43,509 nt of DNA from Dechloromonas aromatica (nom. nud.) (GTDB taxonomy: Bacteria > Pseudomonadota > Gammaproteobacteria > Burkholderiales > Rhodocyclaceae). The DNA is taken from contig JAFIHA010000007.1 in the NCBI GenBank assembly GCA_017848965.1, forward strand, positions 1 through 43,509. The letters run 5' to 3'. Shown here piece after piece: positions 32,492 to 41,804 of the stretch (the stretch's first letter is position 1; every line of letters starts with the position of its first letter). The notes beneath the pieces are model-generated. The model did no database searches, was not told the origin of the DNA, and saw only the letters and a program-made list of their open reading frames with translations. A program made the translations under genes and the position numbers.

Positions 32492-33427
32492 ATGGACATG
32501 CTGTTCATCCTGCATCCGCAACACACGGCCTTCGATTTCGCCGGGCCGGCCGAGGTCATCCACATGGCGGCGCAGGCCGGCGCGCCGTTCCGCCTGTGCG
32601 TGGCCGGGCCGCAAGCCGAGTGCGTCAATTCGCTGGGCGTCGTCAATCGCGTTGATCCGCTACCGGAAACGCTGGCCGACGGGACGCTGGTCTTCCTGCT
32701 CGGCACCGAGGACGAACCGCGCGATTACGCGACGCCGGCGGCGCGGGCGATCATCGACTGGCTACACGCGCAGTTCGACCCGGCCCGCCACCGGCTCGCC
32801 TGCATCTGCTCGGGCGCCTTGCTGGCGGCGCGTGCCGGCCTGCTCGACGGTCGCCGGTGCACGACGCACCACGCGTTGATCGGCATGCTGCGCGACTGGG
32901 CGCCGCGCGCGCAGGTGCTGGAGAACCGGATGTTCGTCGAGGACGGATCGGTGTTCTCCTCGGCCGGCATCGCCGGCGGCGTCGACCTGGCGCTGGCCAT
33001 CGTCGAACGCTTTGCCGGCGGTTTGCTGGCGACGCAGGTGGCGCGGCGCATGGTGATCTACCTGCGGCGCACCGGCGCCGACCCGCAGCTGTCGCCCTGG
33101 CTGGCCCATCGCAACCACCTGCATCCGGCGGTGCACAAGGCGCAGGACCTGATCGCCCGCGATCCGGCAGCGGATGTTTCGGTGGGCGAGATCGCGGCGC
33201 AGGTGCATGTCAGCCCGCGCCACCTCAGCCGGCTGTTCCGCAACGAGGCCGGGATCGGCCTTCTTGACTACCGCCACGGCCTGCGCGTCGAGCTGGCGCG
33301 CCAGCTGATTGCCCAGGGGCAGAGCGTCGAGCGCGCCGCCGAGGGCGCCGGCTTCGCCTCGGCGCGCGACCTGCGCCGGGTGTGGAAACAGCATGCACCG
33401 GGAACGCCGGGGCAGGGGGTGGCCTGA
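32492..33427 (+). CDS. GlxA-type transcriptional regulator (DJ-1/PfpI plus AraC)
   Basis: A 311-residue regulator. The N-terminal amidotransferase-like DJ-1/PfpI domain (about residues 1-180) has the nucleophile-elbow motif LACICSGALLAARAGLLDG (Cys near residue 109) and FAGPAEVIHMA near the start. The C-terminal AraC DNA-binding domain (about 215-305) has VSVGEIAAQVHVSPRHLSR and a second helix EGAGFASARDLRRVW. ATG 32492 was chosen over an earlier in-frame codon because it begins exactly at the conserved domain. The controlled genes are unknown. It overlaps nothing and precedes a membrane protein by 1 bp. Confidence 0.93.
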   Translation: MDMLFILHPQHTAFDFAGPAEVIHMAAQAGAPFRLCVAGPQAECVNSLGVVNRVDPLPETLADGTLVFLLGTEDEPRDYATPAARAIIDWLHAQFDPARHRLACICSGALLAARAGLLDGRRCTTHHALIGMLRDWAPRAQVLENRMFVEDGSVFSSAGIAGGVDLALAIVERFAGGLLATQVARRMVIYLRRTGADPQLSPWLAHRNHLHPAVHKAQDLIARDPAADVSVGEIAAQVHVSPRHLSRLFRNEAGIGLLDYRHGLRVELARQLIAQGQSVERAAEGAGFASARDLRRVWKQHAPGTPGQGVA

Positions 33428-33428
33428 G

Positions 33429-34076
33429 ATGGCCGACCATCCTTACAAGCGCACGCCGCTGCCGGCCGCGCCCAAGCCTCGCCTGGGGGCGATCCTCGCT
33501 TGTCTGGCGACAGCACTGGCCGGTCCGTTCATCGGTTTTGCCGTGGTCGGCCAGGTCAGCGAGGCTGGCCTGCTGCTCGGCCTCGGGCTGAGCCTGCTGC
33601 CGCTGGCCGGACTGGCGGTGCTGGTCCGCCAATACCATCGGCGTCTGCGTCGTCTGCCGCCGGCGCTGGCAGCGGAATGGATGCAGGGCAAGCTGGTGGC
33701 GGCGGCGGGCGGACCCGTGGTGACGGCACCCTGGCGCTACGCCTGCGGCAAGAACTGGATCGAGCTACGCAGCGACGGCGTGCTGGTGTCGCGCCATGCG
33801 CTGCTCGCCTTGCCCGGTGTCGCGGAGGCGATGGGCCGCTTGTGGATGGCCGGCGAAATCGGCGAATTCTTCATCGAATGGGCGGCGCTGGGCGAATGGT
33901 CGGTGTGCGACGAAAGTGATGGTCCCGATACCTACCGGGTTTCCGTGCGGGACGGTGGCTGGGTGCATCTGCGCCGCTTTCGTGGCGTAGCGGCGGGCGA
34001 GGTCGCACTGCTCGATGCGGTGCGCAGCATCGGCGGCTCGCCTGTCCGGGTGCTGGCCGAGGTGGCCGACGACTGA
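33429..34076 (+). CDS. Membrane protein of unknown function
   Basis: A 215-residue protein with two N-terminal membrane helices (about residues 20-42 and 47-66) and a soluble C-terminal domain rich in Trp (MGRLWMAGEIGEFFIEWAAL, GEWSVCDESDG). Its ATG follows the GlxA-like stop by 1 bp, so it is in the same operon. No recognised family. It converges with the nif-linked genes, 10 bp from their end. Confidence 0.78.
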   Translation: MADHPYKRTPLPAAPKPRLGAILACLATALAGPFIGFAVVGQVSEAGLLLGLGLSLLPLAGLAVLVRQYHRRLRRLPPALAAEWMQGKLVAAAGGPVVTAPWRYACGKNWIELRSDGVLVSRHALLALPGVAEAMGRLWMAGEIGEFFIEWAALGEWSVCDESDGPDTYRVSVRDGGWVHLRRFRGVAAGEVALLDAVRSIGGSPVRVLAEVADD

Positions 34077-34086
34077 GCCGCCGGTG

Positions 34087-34392
34087 TCAGGCGTCGAAGT
34101 GCAGCGCCAGGCTGCTTAGCGCCTTGGGTAGCGGCAGGTTCTCCTCTGCTTCGAGGATGCCGGGCACCGGATGCGGGTATTCGAAGAAGACGCCGTAGGT
34201 GCCGGGGCGCTGGCCGTGCAGGTAGACGTGGGCGCGCAGGTTGGCGAGTTCGTGGTGGCGCAGGGTGACGATGTCGGGGTCGGCGCCATTGTCGGGGGCA
34301 ATGTCGCAGGCTTCGCCGAACTGCTCGTCGAGGCTGACCAGCAGGCGGCGCAGGGAACGGCTCTTGGGTAGCGACCAGGGATTGGTGTTCAT
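34087..34392 (-). CDS. Conserved-looking small protein of the nifF operon, unknown function
   Basis: A 101-residue soluble protein starting MNTNPWSLPKSRSLRRLLVS. It contains HHELANLRAHVYLHGQRPG and YGVFFEYPHPVPG. It overlaps the nifF stop by 4 bp and is the last gene of the NifA-controlled operon, so a role in nitrogen fixation is likely. I do not recognise the family and assign no function. Confidence 0.75.
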   Translation of the reverse strand: MNTNPWSLPKSRSLRRLLVSLDEQFGEACDIAPDNGADPDIVTLRHHELANLRAHVYLHGQRPGTYGVFFEYPHPVPGILEAEENLPLPKALSSLALHFDA

Positions 34393-34922
34393 CGCAGTAG
34401 CTCCGGTTTGATCTGTTCCAGCCAGGTGTCGATGCGGCTCTCGCTGAGGTTGGCTTGCCCGTGCTGGTCGAGCGCCAGGCCGAGGAAGTGGTCGCCGTCG
34501 GCCGCCCGCGATGCCGTGAACTCGTAGCCGGCGACCGGCCAGCGACCAACCACGGTCGCCCCGCGGGCGACGAAGGCGTCGTGCAGGAGGCCGATCGCGT
34601 CGACGAATTCGTTCGGGTACTTCTGCTGGTCGCCGAGGCCGAAGATGGCGATGGTCTTGCCGGAGAGGTCGGCGTCGGCCAGTTGCGGCAGGAATTCCTC
34701 CCAGCTCGGCTGGCTCAGTCCGGTCGACGCGCCGGGCAGTTCGCCGTCGCCCAGCGTCGGGCTGCCGACGATCAGGCGGTCGTGGGCGAGGAAGTCGGCG
34801 AGCGTGCTGCGCCCGATGTTGACCGGGGCGGCGGCCAGTTCGCCGAGTTTCCTGGCGATCTGCTTGGCCACCAGCCGGGTGCGGCCGGTGTCGGTGCCGA
34901 AGAAGATGCCGATCCTGTCCAT
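34389..34922 (-). CDS. nifF: Long-chain flavodoxin, NifF type
   Basis: A 177-residue FMN protein that donates electrons to nitrogenase reductase. The phosphate-binding P-loop reads GIFFGTDTGRTRLVAKQIA (residues 5-23). The 20-residue insertion typical of long-chain flavodoxins is present around residues 120-140. GDQQKYPNEFVDAIGLLHD contains the second FMN loop. It sits in an operon with a 2Fe-2S ferredoxin and a NifZ-like gene behind a sigma-54 promoter and a NifA site, which supports the Nif assignment. Confidence 0.95.
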   Translation of the reverse strand: MDRIGIFFGTDTGRTRLVAKQIARKLGELAAAPVNIGRSTLADFLAHDRLIVGSPTLGDGELPGASTGLSQPSWEEFLPQLADADLSGKTIAIFGLGDQQKYPNEFVDAIGLLHDAFVARGATVVGRWPVAGYEFTASRAADGDHFLGLALDQHGQANLSESRIDTWLEQIKPELLR

Positions 34923-34924
34923 GC

Positions 34925-35194
34925 TCAGGCGCTGACCACGAGTTCCTGGGTCAGCTCTTCCGGCAACACGCCGACCGGGTCGCCGAGGGTGCCATCGGGG
35001 CCGTTCTCGAAGCGCACCAGGTAGATTTCCTGGTCGGGGTCGGCTTCGACGTGGCCGAACTGCACCACCACGCCGCGCGAGCCGGCGGCGGCGATCAGGC
35101 CTTCTTCCTCTTCGACGCCGGGCATCCCGCCGTCGTTGAGGATGTCGGTGGCAGCATAGACGAGGTCGCCGATTTCGTACTGGACGAGAGCCAT
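34925..35194 (-). CDS. nifZ: NifZ-family protein
   Basis: An 89-residue protein matching the NifZ domain: YEIGDLVYAATDILNDGGMP, AGSRGVVVQFGHVEADPDQE, IYLVRFENG, then GDPVGVLPEELT. NifZ assists P-cluster maturation of the MoFe protein in known systems. It lies between the 2Fe-2S ferredoxin (4 bp upstream) and nifF (2 bp downstream). It is short for NifZ but the core is complete. A NifZ paralogue with a different role is possible. Confidence 0.85.
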   Translation of the reverse strand: MALVQYEIGDLVYAATDILNDGGMPGVEEEEGLIAAAGSRGVVVQFGHVEADPDQEIYLVRFENGPDGTLGDPVGVLPEELTQELVVSA

Positions 35195-35198
35195 GATG

Positions 35199-35528
35199 TC
35201 AGGCCCAGACGTCGGCGGGGGCCTTCAGGCGTTCGACCGGCTGGTCGAACATCAGGTCCTCGTCGATGATGCTGCCGACGTCGGCCGGCTTGACGCCGAC
35301 GTACATCGTGCCTTCCGGATAGACGATCACCGTCGGGCCGAGGTGGCAGGGGCCGAGGCAGCCGGTGTTGGTGAGCTGGAAGCCCGAATTCCACAGGTTG
35401 CGGGCGGTGAACTCGTCGGAGAAGGCTTGCCAGGTGGCGGCGCAGCCCTTGTCCTGGCAGGAACCGCGCGGGTGGCCGGCGGGGCGGCCCTGGACGCAGA
35501 CGAGTACGTGTTTCTTCGGTCTTGGCAT
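35199..35528 (-). CDS. Thioredoxin-fold 2Fe-2S ferredoxin
   Basis: A 109-residue ferredoxin of the thioredoxin-like 2Fe-2S class (Clostridium pasteurianum/Azotobacter vinelandii type). The ligand cysteines appear as HVLVCVQGRPAGHPRGSCQDKGC near the N-terminus (residue 11 and about 24-29) and TGCLGPCHLGPTVIVYPEG (about residues 56-60). It is the first gene of the ferredoxin-nifZ-nifF operon, 30 bp from the sigma-54 promoter. Homologues are found in nif clusters of Azotobacter-like bacteria. The electron partner is not known from sequence. Confidence 0.93.
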   Translation of the reverse strand: MPRPKKHVLVCVQGRPAGHPRGSCQDKGCAATWQAFSDEFTARNLWNSGFQLTNTGCLGPCHLGPTVIVYPEGTMYVGVKPADVGSIIDEDLMFDQPVERLKAPADVWA

Positions 35529-35557
35529 GAGATTCTCCTTGTCGATGGAGAATCCTT

Positions 35558-35573
35558 AGCAAAGGTGATGCCA
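35558..35573 (-). promoter_or_regulatory. Sigma-54 promoter of the ferredoxin-nifZ-nifF operon
   Basis: On the minus strand TGGCAT-CACCT-TTGCT matches the sigma-54 -24/-12 core (GG-N10-GC). It is 30 nt before the ferredoxin ATG. Confidence 0.9.
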
Positions 35574-35600
35574 GTAATTAATGCTTTGTTTTCAGTGGAT

Positions 35601-35648
35601 TGGCCTGCGTTGCTCTTGTCGGGTTCGCGACAAGAGCAACGCAGGCCA
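35601..35648. repeat. 21-bp perfect palindrome containing the NifA site
   Basis: TGGCCTGCGTTGCTCTTGTC and one more base pair perfectly with the complement at 35628-35648 around a 6-nt loop (GGTTCG, 35622-35627). It lies 5 bp beyond the stop of the downstream-facing chemoreceptor gene and upstream of the ferredoxin operon. It could terminate the chemoreceptor transcript. The NifA site occupies its apex. Confidence 0.85.
35617..35632. promoter_or_regulatory. NifA upstream activator sequence within palindrome
   Basis: TGT (35617-35619), 10 nt and ACA (35630-35632) are an exact NifA consensus, about 60 bp upstream of the ferredoxin-operon sigma-54 promoter. The site is created by the two arms closest to the loop of the surrounding 21-bp palindrome. 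Confidence 0.75.
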
Positions 35649-35653
35649 GGGTT

Positions 35654-37123
35654 TCAGCGGCTGCCGTGCTTCTCGTGGACCATCGCGTCGAGTGCGGCGA
35701 TGACGCCGTCGCTGCCGGATTCGACGTGTTCGAAGGCGCCGTGCAGCTTCTCCTGGATCGCGTAGTCGGTCTCCCAGCCGCTGGCCAGCAGTTCCATCGC
35801 CCGGTGCATGCTCTGGTGCACCGTGCGGTGCGGGTCGCTGATGCGGCGGAAGCTGCCGAGTTTGCCGAAGATGGTGAGGGTTTCGTCCTGGCCCAGCCAC
35901 TTGCCGAGGCGGCAGGACTGCTCGTTGACCTCGACTGCCCGGGCGTTGTCGGAGTCGACGCCGTGGTTGATCGCCAGGTAGCCGTTCTGCTTGTAGATGA
36001 AGTGGTCGACCTTGGCCAGCGCCGCGAAGCTGACGTCGTGGATGTAATGGATCTGCTCCAGCGCCTGCGACGAGGCGTTGGCGACACCGGCGAAGCGGGT
36101 GTCGAAATCGCCGATGGTGGCGCGCGATTCGGAAGCGATGTCGCGCATTTCGCCGGAGTTGGCGAGCATGCGCTCGGCATCGCCCTGCAGCGTCTGCATG
36201 ACGCCGGAGATCGCGGTCGACGCCTTGATCGTGTCTTCCGCCAGCTTGCGCACTTCGTCGGCGACGACGGCGAAGCCGCGACCGTGCTCGCCGGCACGGG
36301 CGGCTTCGATGGCGGCGTTGAGGGCGAGCAGGTTGGTCTGGTCGGCGATGCTGGCGATCAGCGTCACCGAACGGGCGATTTCCTCGCGGTGGGCGTTGAA
36401 TTCGACGATCGCGTGACCGGTGTCCTCGATCTTGTCGACCAGGCGGTTCATCGCCGCGACGACGGCGGCAATCGCCGTGTTGCTTTCCTGTGCGGCGTCG
36501 GCGTTGGCGGTGGAAAGCCGGGTCAGGGCGTCGGTGGCGGCGACGATGCCGAGCATGTCGTTCTGGATCGTCCGCATGTTCTTCAACAGGTTTTCCTCGT
36601 TCAACTGGCCGAGGCGGGACAGCAGGTTGTTGCGCATTTCCTGGTGATAGTTGCGCAGCAGGATGGCGAGCGATTGGTTGCCCTGGTCGACCGCTTCGCG
36701 GAAGACGCCGCACAGGCCCTGGCTGTCGATCGCTTCGCCAAAACGGTTTTCGCTCGCCGCCTTGAGTGCGGCCCGTTGTTTGCCGAAGCAGCTTTCCATC
36801 TGGTCGAGCATGGCGTTGACGTTGTTGCACACCGTGCCCAGTTCGTCGCGCCGGTTGTTCGGCGGAATCCGCTTGCCGATGATGCCCTGGGCGATTTCGC
36901 CGGCGATGCGGGAAATATGGTTGAGCGGGTCGAGGGCGACGCGCAGCTTGTGCAGGTAGAAGAAGCCGCTACCGATGCCGAAGGCCATCAGGCAGGCGAA
37001 CCACAGCCAGTCGATGGCGAGCCAGCCGTGGGTGGCCATGCCGATCAGGCCGGCGATGAAGAGGAGGGCGTTGAGAAAGACGACTTCGACGATGGCGCTG
37101 GTGATGAAGGGCGAACGCTGCAT
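35654..37123 (-). CDS. Methyl-accepting chemotaxis protein with C-terminal CZB domain
   Basis: A 489-residue chemoreceptor. Two adjacent N-terminal membrane helices (about residues 11-31 and 36-56) and almost no periplasmic domain indicate a cytoplasmic or membrane-proximal sensor. A HAMP-like region follows (about 58-110). The signalling tip includes [20 protein letters not shown] near residue 255. The C-terminal CZB domain has [23 protein letters not shown] and [15 protein letters not shown] (His/Cys/His/His ligands). It sits between nifA and the NifA-driven ferredoxin operon, which suggests a taxis role linked to nitrogen fixation or redox state (inference). The start used is ATG 37123. 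Confidence 0.92.
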   Translation of the reverse strand: MQRSPFITSAIVEVVFLNALLFIAGLIGMATHGWLAIDWLWFACLMAFGIGSGFFYLHKLRVALDPLNHISRIAGEIAQGIIGKRIPPNNRRDELGTVCNNVNAMLDQMESCFGKQRAALKAASENRFGEAIDSQGLCGVFREAVDQGNQSLAILLRNYHQEMRNNLLSRLGQLNEENLLKNMRTIQNDMLGIVAATDALTRLSTANADAAQESNTAIAAVVAAMNRLVDKIEDTGHAIVEFNAHREEIARSVTLIASIADQTNLLALNAAIEAARAGEHGRGFAVVADEVRKLAEDTIKASTAISGVMQTLQGDAERMLANSGEMRDIASESRATIGDFDTRFAGVANASSQALEQIHYIHDVSFAALAKVDHFIYKQNGYLAINHGVDSDNARAVEVNEQSCRLGKWLGQDETLTIFGKLGSFRRISDPHRTVHQSMHRAMELLASGWETDYAIQEKLHGAFEHVESGSDGVIAALDAMVHEKHGSR

Positions 37124-37191
37124 GAGGCTTTCCTGGCGGATGGAGGCGGAGACGGCGGGATTCTTGCCGGCGAATGTTACGGCAGGACGCG

Positions 37192-37213
37192 GCGGCCGTG
37201 CCAGCACGGCCGC
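37192..37213 (-). terminator. Hairpin downstream of nifA
   Basis: GCGGCCGTGC (37192-37201) and GCACGGCCGC (37204-37213) form a perfect 10-bp GC stem, 10 bp after the nifA stop codon. No T-run follows. The overlapping minus-strand TGGCACGGCCGCCGC also matches GG-N10-GC, so a weak sigma-54 promoter for the downstream chemoreceptor is possible. Confidence 0.45.
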
Positions 37214-37223
37214 GCCGGTGCGG

Positions 37224-38858
<1,635 letters not shown>

Positions 38859-38866
38859 GGTCCTGA

Positions 38867-40399
38867 TCAGATCGGGTCGCCGTCGACGCGGAATTCGACG
38901 ATGGCGGCGCAGCCGCCGCTCGGGCTCTCGTCGAGATCGATGATGCCGCCGTGGTCGGCGACCACCTGCTGGGCGCGCGACAGGCCGGTGCCGATATGCT
39001 TGCCGCTGCCGTTCTTGGCCGTGAAGAAGGGTTCGAAAGCCTTGTGCCGCCACTCCATCGGGATACCGGGGCCGCTGTCGAGGACCGAGACGCGGATGCA
39101 GTCGTCGATCACCTCGCTCTTGATCTGCAACTCGCGGCGCGGCCAGCCCTTGACGTTCATCGCTTCGATCGCGTTCTCGACCAGCGCCTTGAACAGCATG
39201 CGCAACTGCAGCGGTCGCCCGGGCAGCGGCGGCAGCACTGCCGACGGCTGCCAGTCGACGGTGATGCCGGCCTTGAGCAGGCGCGCCGTACACACTTCGA
39301 GGACGTCGCGCAGGATTTCGTTGAGATTGACCCGCACCACCATTTCCTGCGGGCTCTGCGGAATCACCTGGCGCAGCGATTCGACGTGTTCGCGGCTGGT
39401 TTCCAGCACATGGCGCAGCATCTCGGCGCTGCCCGGGTCGCGCCGCTGCAGCACGGCGATCGCCGACGCCATCACGTTGAGCGGTTCCTCGAGGCGGAAG
39501 ACGGCGGCCGACAGGCCCTCGCGGATCGCCGCCGTGCGTTCCTCGTCGGCCAGCGAGGCCTTCAACGCGGCGCCCTTGGCGCGCTCCTGTTCCTCGCGCA
39601 GGTTGGTGATGTCGGAAATCACCAGCAGCAGGCCGGGCTGGCCGGCGGCGCAGAAATAGCTGTCGGCGCAGTCGTTGTGCATCTCGATCGCCGAGGCGCT
39701 GACCGACAGCCAGCGGGCGCGGCCGACCGGGCTGTCGAGGCGCATCTCGCGGTTGGTGAATTCGCAGCGCCGGATGTCGCCGGCCAGCGCCTCGTACCAT
39801 TCCGGCGCCAGCGCATCCAGCAGGCGGTGCGCCGGTTCCTTGGCGCGCATGTCGGTGACCAGCTTCTTGTATTCCTGGTTGTCGAGGACGACGCGGCCGG
39901 CCGGGTCGAGCAGGGCGAAGGCGACCGGTGCCGCATCGACCACCGATTCGATCAGGTGCTTGTGGTTGCGTAGCGAACGCTCAAGCCGGTGTAGTTCGGT
40001 GACGTCGCGGTGCATGCCGAGGAAGTGGGTGATTTCGCCAGCGGCGTTGTGCACCGGCGTGATCGACACTTCAGCAAGGTAGGTGCCGCCGCACTTGCGC
40101 TTGTTGAGCAGCTTGCCCGACCACGGCTGGTGCGCCTGCAGCGCGGTCCACATTTCCTGGTAGAGCTCGCGCGGCGTGGTGTGGTTGGAAAGCACCGATT
40201 CGTTGAGGCCGACGATTTCCTCGGCGCTGTAGCCGGTGATCCGGCTGAAGCTGTCGTTGGCGTAAAGGATGCGTGCCTTCGGGTCGGTGATCGAGATCGC
40301 CAGATCGGCCTGGCTGACCGCCTGGCGATAGACGTCGGGCGGCAGGAGATCCTTCAGGTCCTGAAGGCTGGGCGTCTCGGGTTGAGTCTGGGCCGGCAT
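38867..40399 (-). CDS. nifL: NifA-inhibitory redox/nitrogen sensor NifL
   Basis: A 510-residue sensor. PAS1 (about residues 22-140: [38 protein letters not shown]), expected to hold FAD, is followed by PAS2 (about 150-270). A kinase-like H region (about 295-370) has [11 protein letters not shown] where a kinase would have His, and the GHKL ATPase domain has [21 protein letters not shown] and [11 protein letters not shown]. It binds and inhibits NifA when oxygen or fixed nitrogen is present. Loss of the phospho-His is in keeping with NifL not acting by phosphotransfer. ATG 40399 follows a sigma-54-like promoter (40441-40457). Co-transcribed with nifA. Confidence 0.96.
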   Translation of the reverse strand: MPAQTQPETPSLQDLKDLLPPDVYRQAVSQADLAISITDPKARILYANDSFSRITGYSAEEIVGLNESVLSNHTTPRELYQEMWTALQAHQPWSGKLLNKRKCGGTYLAEVSITPVHNAAGEITHFLGMHRDVTELHRLERSLRNHKHLIESVVDAAPVAFALLDPAGRVVLDNQEYKKLVTDMRAKEPAHRLLDALAPEWYEALAGDIRRCEFTNREMRLDSPVGRARWLSVSASAIEMHNDCADSYFCAAGQPGLLLVISDITNLREEQERAKGAALKASLADEERTAAIREGLSAAVFRLEEPLNVMASAIAVLQRRDPGSAEMLRHVLETSREHVESLRQVIPQSPQEMVVRVNLNEILRDVLEVCTARLLKAGITVDWQPSAVLPPLPGRPLQLRMLFKALVENAIEAMNVKGWPRRELQIKSEVIDDCIRVSVLDSGPGIPMEWRHKAFEPFFTAKNGSGKHIGTGLSRAQQVVADHGGIIDLDESPSGGCAAIVEFRVDGDPI

Positions 40400-40440
40400 G
40401 GGGTACTCCGCAGGGGCGTCAAAAACGATGCGGTGTTTAA

Positions 40441-40457
40441 AGCAGGTTTCATGCCGC
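40441..40457 (-). promoter_or_regulatory. Sigma-54-like promoter of nifLA
   Basis: On the minus strand GCGGCATGAAACCTGCTT keeps the GG-N10-GC core, with GGCA and TGCT conserved. It lies about 42 nt before the nifL ATG. The match is good but less perfect than at nifB. It implies that NifA activates its own operon. Confidence 0.65.
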
Positions 40458-40520
40458 ACCCTGCGGATTTTCTGAAATGCACGGTTTGGCGGGGCTTGGG
40501 CGGGAATTCGACAATTTTCC

Positions 40521-40536
40521 TGTGGACTTTGCGACA
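40521..40536. promoter_or_regulatory. NifA upstream activator sequence between nifL and rnfA
   Basis: TGT-GGACTTTGCG-ACA is an exact TGT-N10-ACA site. It is about 80 bp from the nifL promoter and about 100 bp from the rnfA promoter, so one site may serve both directions. Confidence 0.85.
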
Positions 40537-40620
40537 AAGTGTTGCGGGGAAAACGCACCACTTTGGTGTGCGCTCTGGAAAATGGGCACGGAATGGCCCG
40601 CCCAGGGCCTTGGCGATGGA

Positions 40621-40636
40621 TGGCACGGCTTATGCA
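40621..40636 (+). promoter_or_regulatory. Sigma-54 promoter of rnfABC
   Basis: TGGCAC-GGCTT-ATGCA has the GG-N10-GC core of sigma-54 promoters. It lies 36 nt before the rnfA ATG. Confidence 0.8.
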
Positions 40637-40672
40637 GTACTGGCGGTGATCTTCCTTTCGAGACTTCCGTCC

Positions 40673-41251
40673 ATGAGCGAAATCCTCTTATTGCTGCTCT
40701 CCACCGCGCTGGTCAATAACGTGGTGCTGATCAAGTTCCTCGGCCTCTGCCCGGTGATGGGCGTCTCGAAGAGCGTGGACAGCGCCTTCGGCATGGGCCT
40801 GGCGACGACCTTCGTCCTGGTGCTCGCCAGCGCCGCTTCGTGGATGCTCGACAACTGGTTGCTGCAGCCGCTTGGCCTCGGCTACCTGCGCATCCTCTGC
40901 TTCATCCTGGTGATCGCCTCGGTCGTGCAATTCACCGAGATGTTCATCAAGAAGTCGAGTCCTGGCCTCTACCAGTCGCTCGGCATCTACCTGCCGCTGA
41001 TCACCACCAACTGCGCCGTGCTCGGCGTCGCACTGCTCAACGTGCAGCAGCAGTTCAGCCTGTTCAAGAGCCTGCTCTACGGCTTCGGTTCGGCGCTCGG
41101 CTTCACGCTGGTGCTGCTCATCTTCGCCGGCCTGCGCGAACGCGTCGCGCTGGCCCGGGTACCCGCCGCCTTCGCCGGGGCGCCGGTCGCCTTCGTCACG
41201 ATCAGCCTGCTGGCCCTTGCCTTCATGGGCTTTTCCGGCCTCAACGTCTGA
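40673..41251 (+). CDS. rnfA: Rnf electron transport complex subunit RnfA
   Basis: A 192-residue inner-membrane subunit of the ion-translocating ferredoxin:NAD oxidoreductase Rnf complex, which supplies reduced ferredoxin/flavodoxin to nitrogenase in diazotrophs. It has about six helices. Typical RnfA sequence includes [21 protein letters not shown] with its conserved Cys and [18 protein letters not shown] 40673 follows the sigma-54 promoter at 40621-40636. It is the first gene of rnfABC in this window, and RnfB starts 14 bp after its stop with a GGAGG ribosome site. Confidence 0.97.
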   Translation: MSEILLLLLSTALVNNVVLIKFLGLCPVMGVSKSVDSAFGMGLATTFVLVLASAASWMLDNWLLQPLGLGYLRILCFILVIASVVQFTEMFIKKSSPGLYQSLGIYLPLITTNCAVLGVALLNVQQQFSLFKSLLYGFGSALGFTLVLLIFAGLRERVALARVPAAFAGAPVAFVTISLLALAFMGFSGLNV

Positions 41252-41265
41252 AAAGGAGGAATCCG

Positions 41266-41793
41266 ATGATCGCCGCCATCCTCAGCCTGACCCTGCTCGG
41301 CGCCGCGCTCGGTGTCGTGCTCGGCCTTGCCAACCGCGTCCTCAAGGTCGAGGGCAATCCCGTCGTCGAAGAACTGATCGCCATGATGCCCGGCTCGAAC
41401 TGCGGCCAGTGCGGCTTCCCGGGTTGCCCCGGGGCGGCCGAGGCGATCGTCGCCGGCACGGCGCCGCCGACCTGCTGCCCGCCCGGCGGCAAGGCGTTGG
41501 CTTCGGCGATTGCCGCCAAGCTCGGCATCACCGTCGATCTTTCGGCGCTCGGCGACGACGGTCCGAAGATCGCCGTTGTCGCAGAAGAGCTGTGCATCGG
41601 CTGCTGCCGTTGTTCCAAGGTGTGCCCGACCGACGCCATCATCGGCGCCGCCAAGCAGGTGCACAACGTCTTCCGCGAGGCCTGCACCGGTTGCTCGGCC
41701 TGCATCGAGAAATGTCCGACCGAGGCGCTGCTCATGAAGCCGGTCCCGGTCACCCTGCAGCATTGGGTGATGCCCAAGCCGCTGACTGCGTGA
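41266..41793 (+). CDS. rnfB: Rnf electron transport complex subunit RnfB
   Basis: A 175-residue Fe-S subunit. The N-terminal membrane helix is at about residues 3-25. The 4Fe-4S DUF domain has CGQCGFPGCPGAAEAI with a further Cys pair in PPTCCPPGG (about residues 47-75). Two ferredoxin-type clusters follow: CIGCCRCSKVCP and CTGCSACIEKCP (about 109-155). It passes electrons between the ferredoxin pool and the membrane complex. An AAAGGAGGA site precedes the ATG at 41266. The length matches the short proteobacterial RnfB form. Confidence 0.97.
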   Translation: MIAAILSLTLLGAALGVVLGLANRVLKVEGNPVVEELIAMMPGSNCGQCGFPGCPGAAEAIVAGTAPPTCCPPGGKALASAIAAKLGITVDLSALGDDGPKIAVVAEELCIGCCRCSKVCPTDAIIGAAKQVHNVFREACTGCSACIEKCPTEALLMKPVPVTLQHWVMPKPLTA

Positions 41794-41804
41794 GAGCGAA
41801 AACC

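Noticed and set aside
37192..37213. Sigma-54 promoter for the nif-region chemoreceptor
   Set aside because: GG-N10-GC is present but the TT before GC is missing, the match is part of a hairpin, and no TGT-N10-ACA was found nearby. Kept only as a remark on the hairpin.
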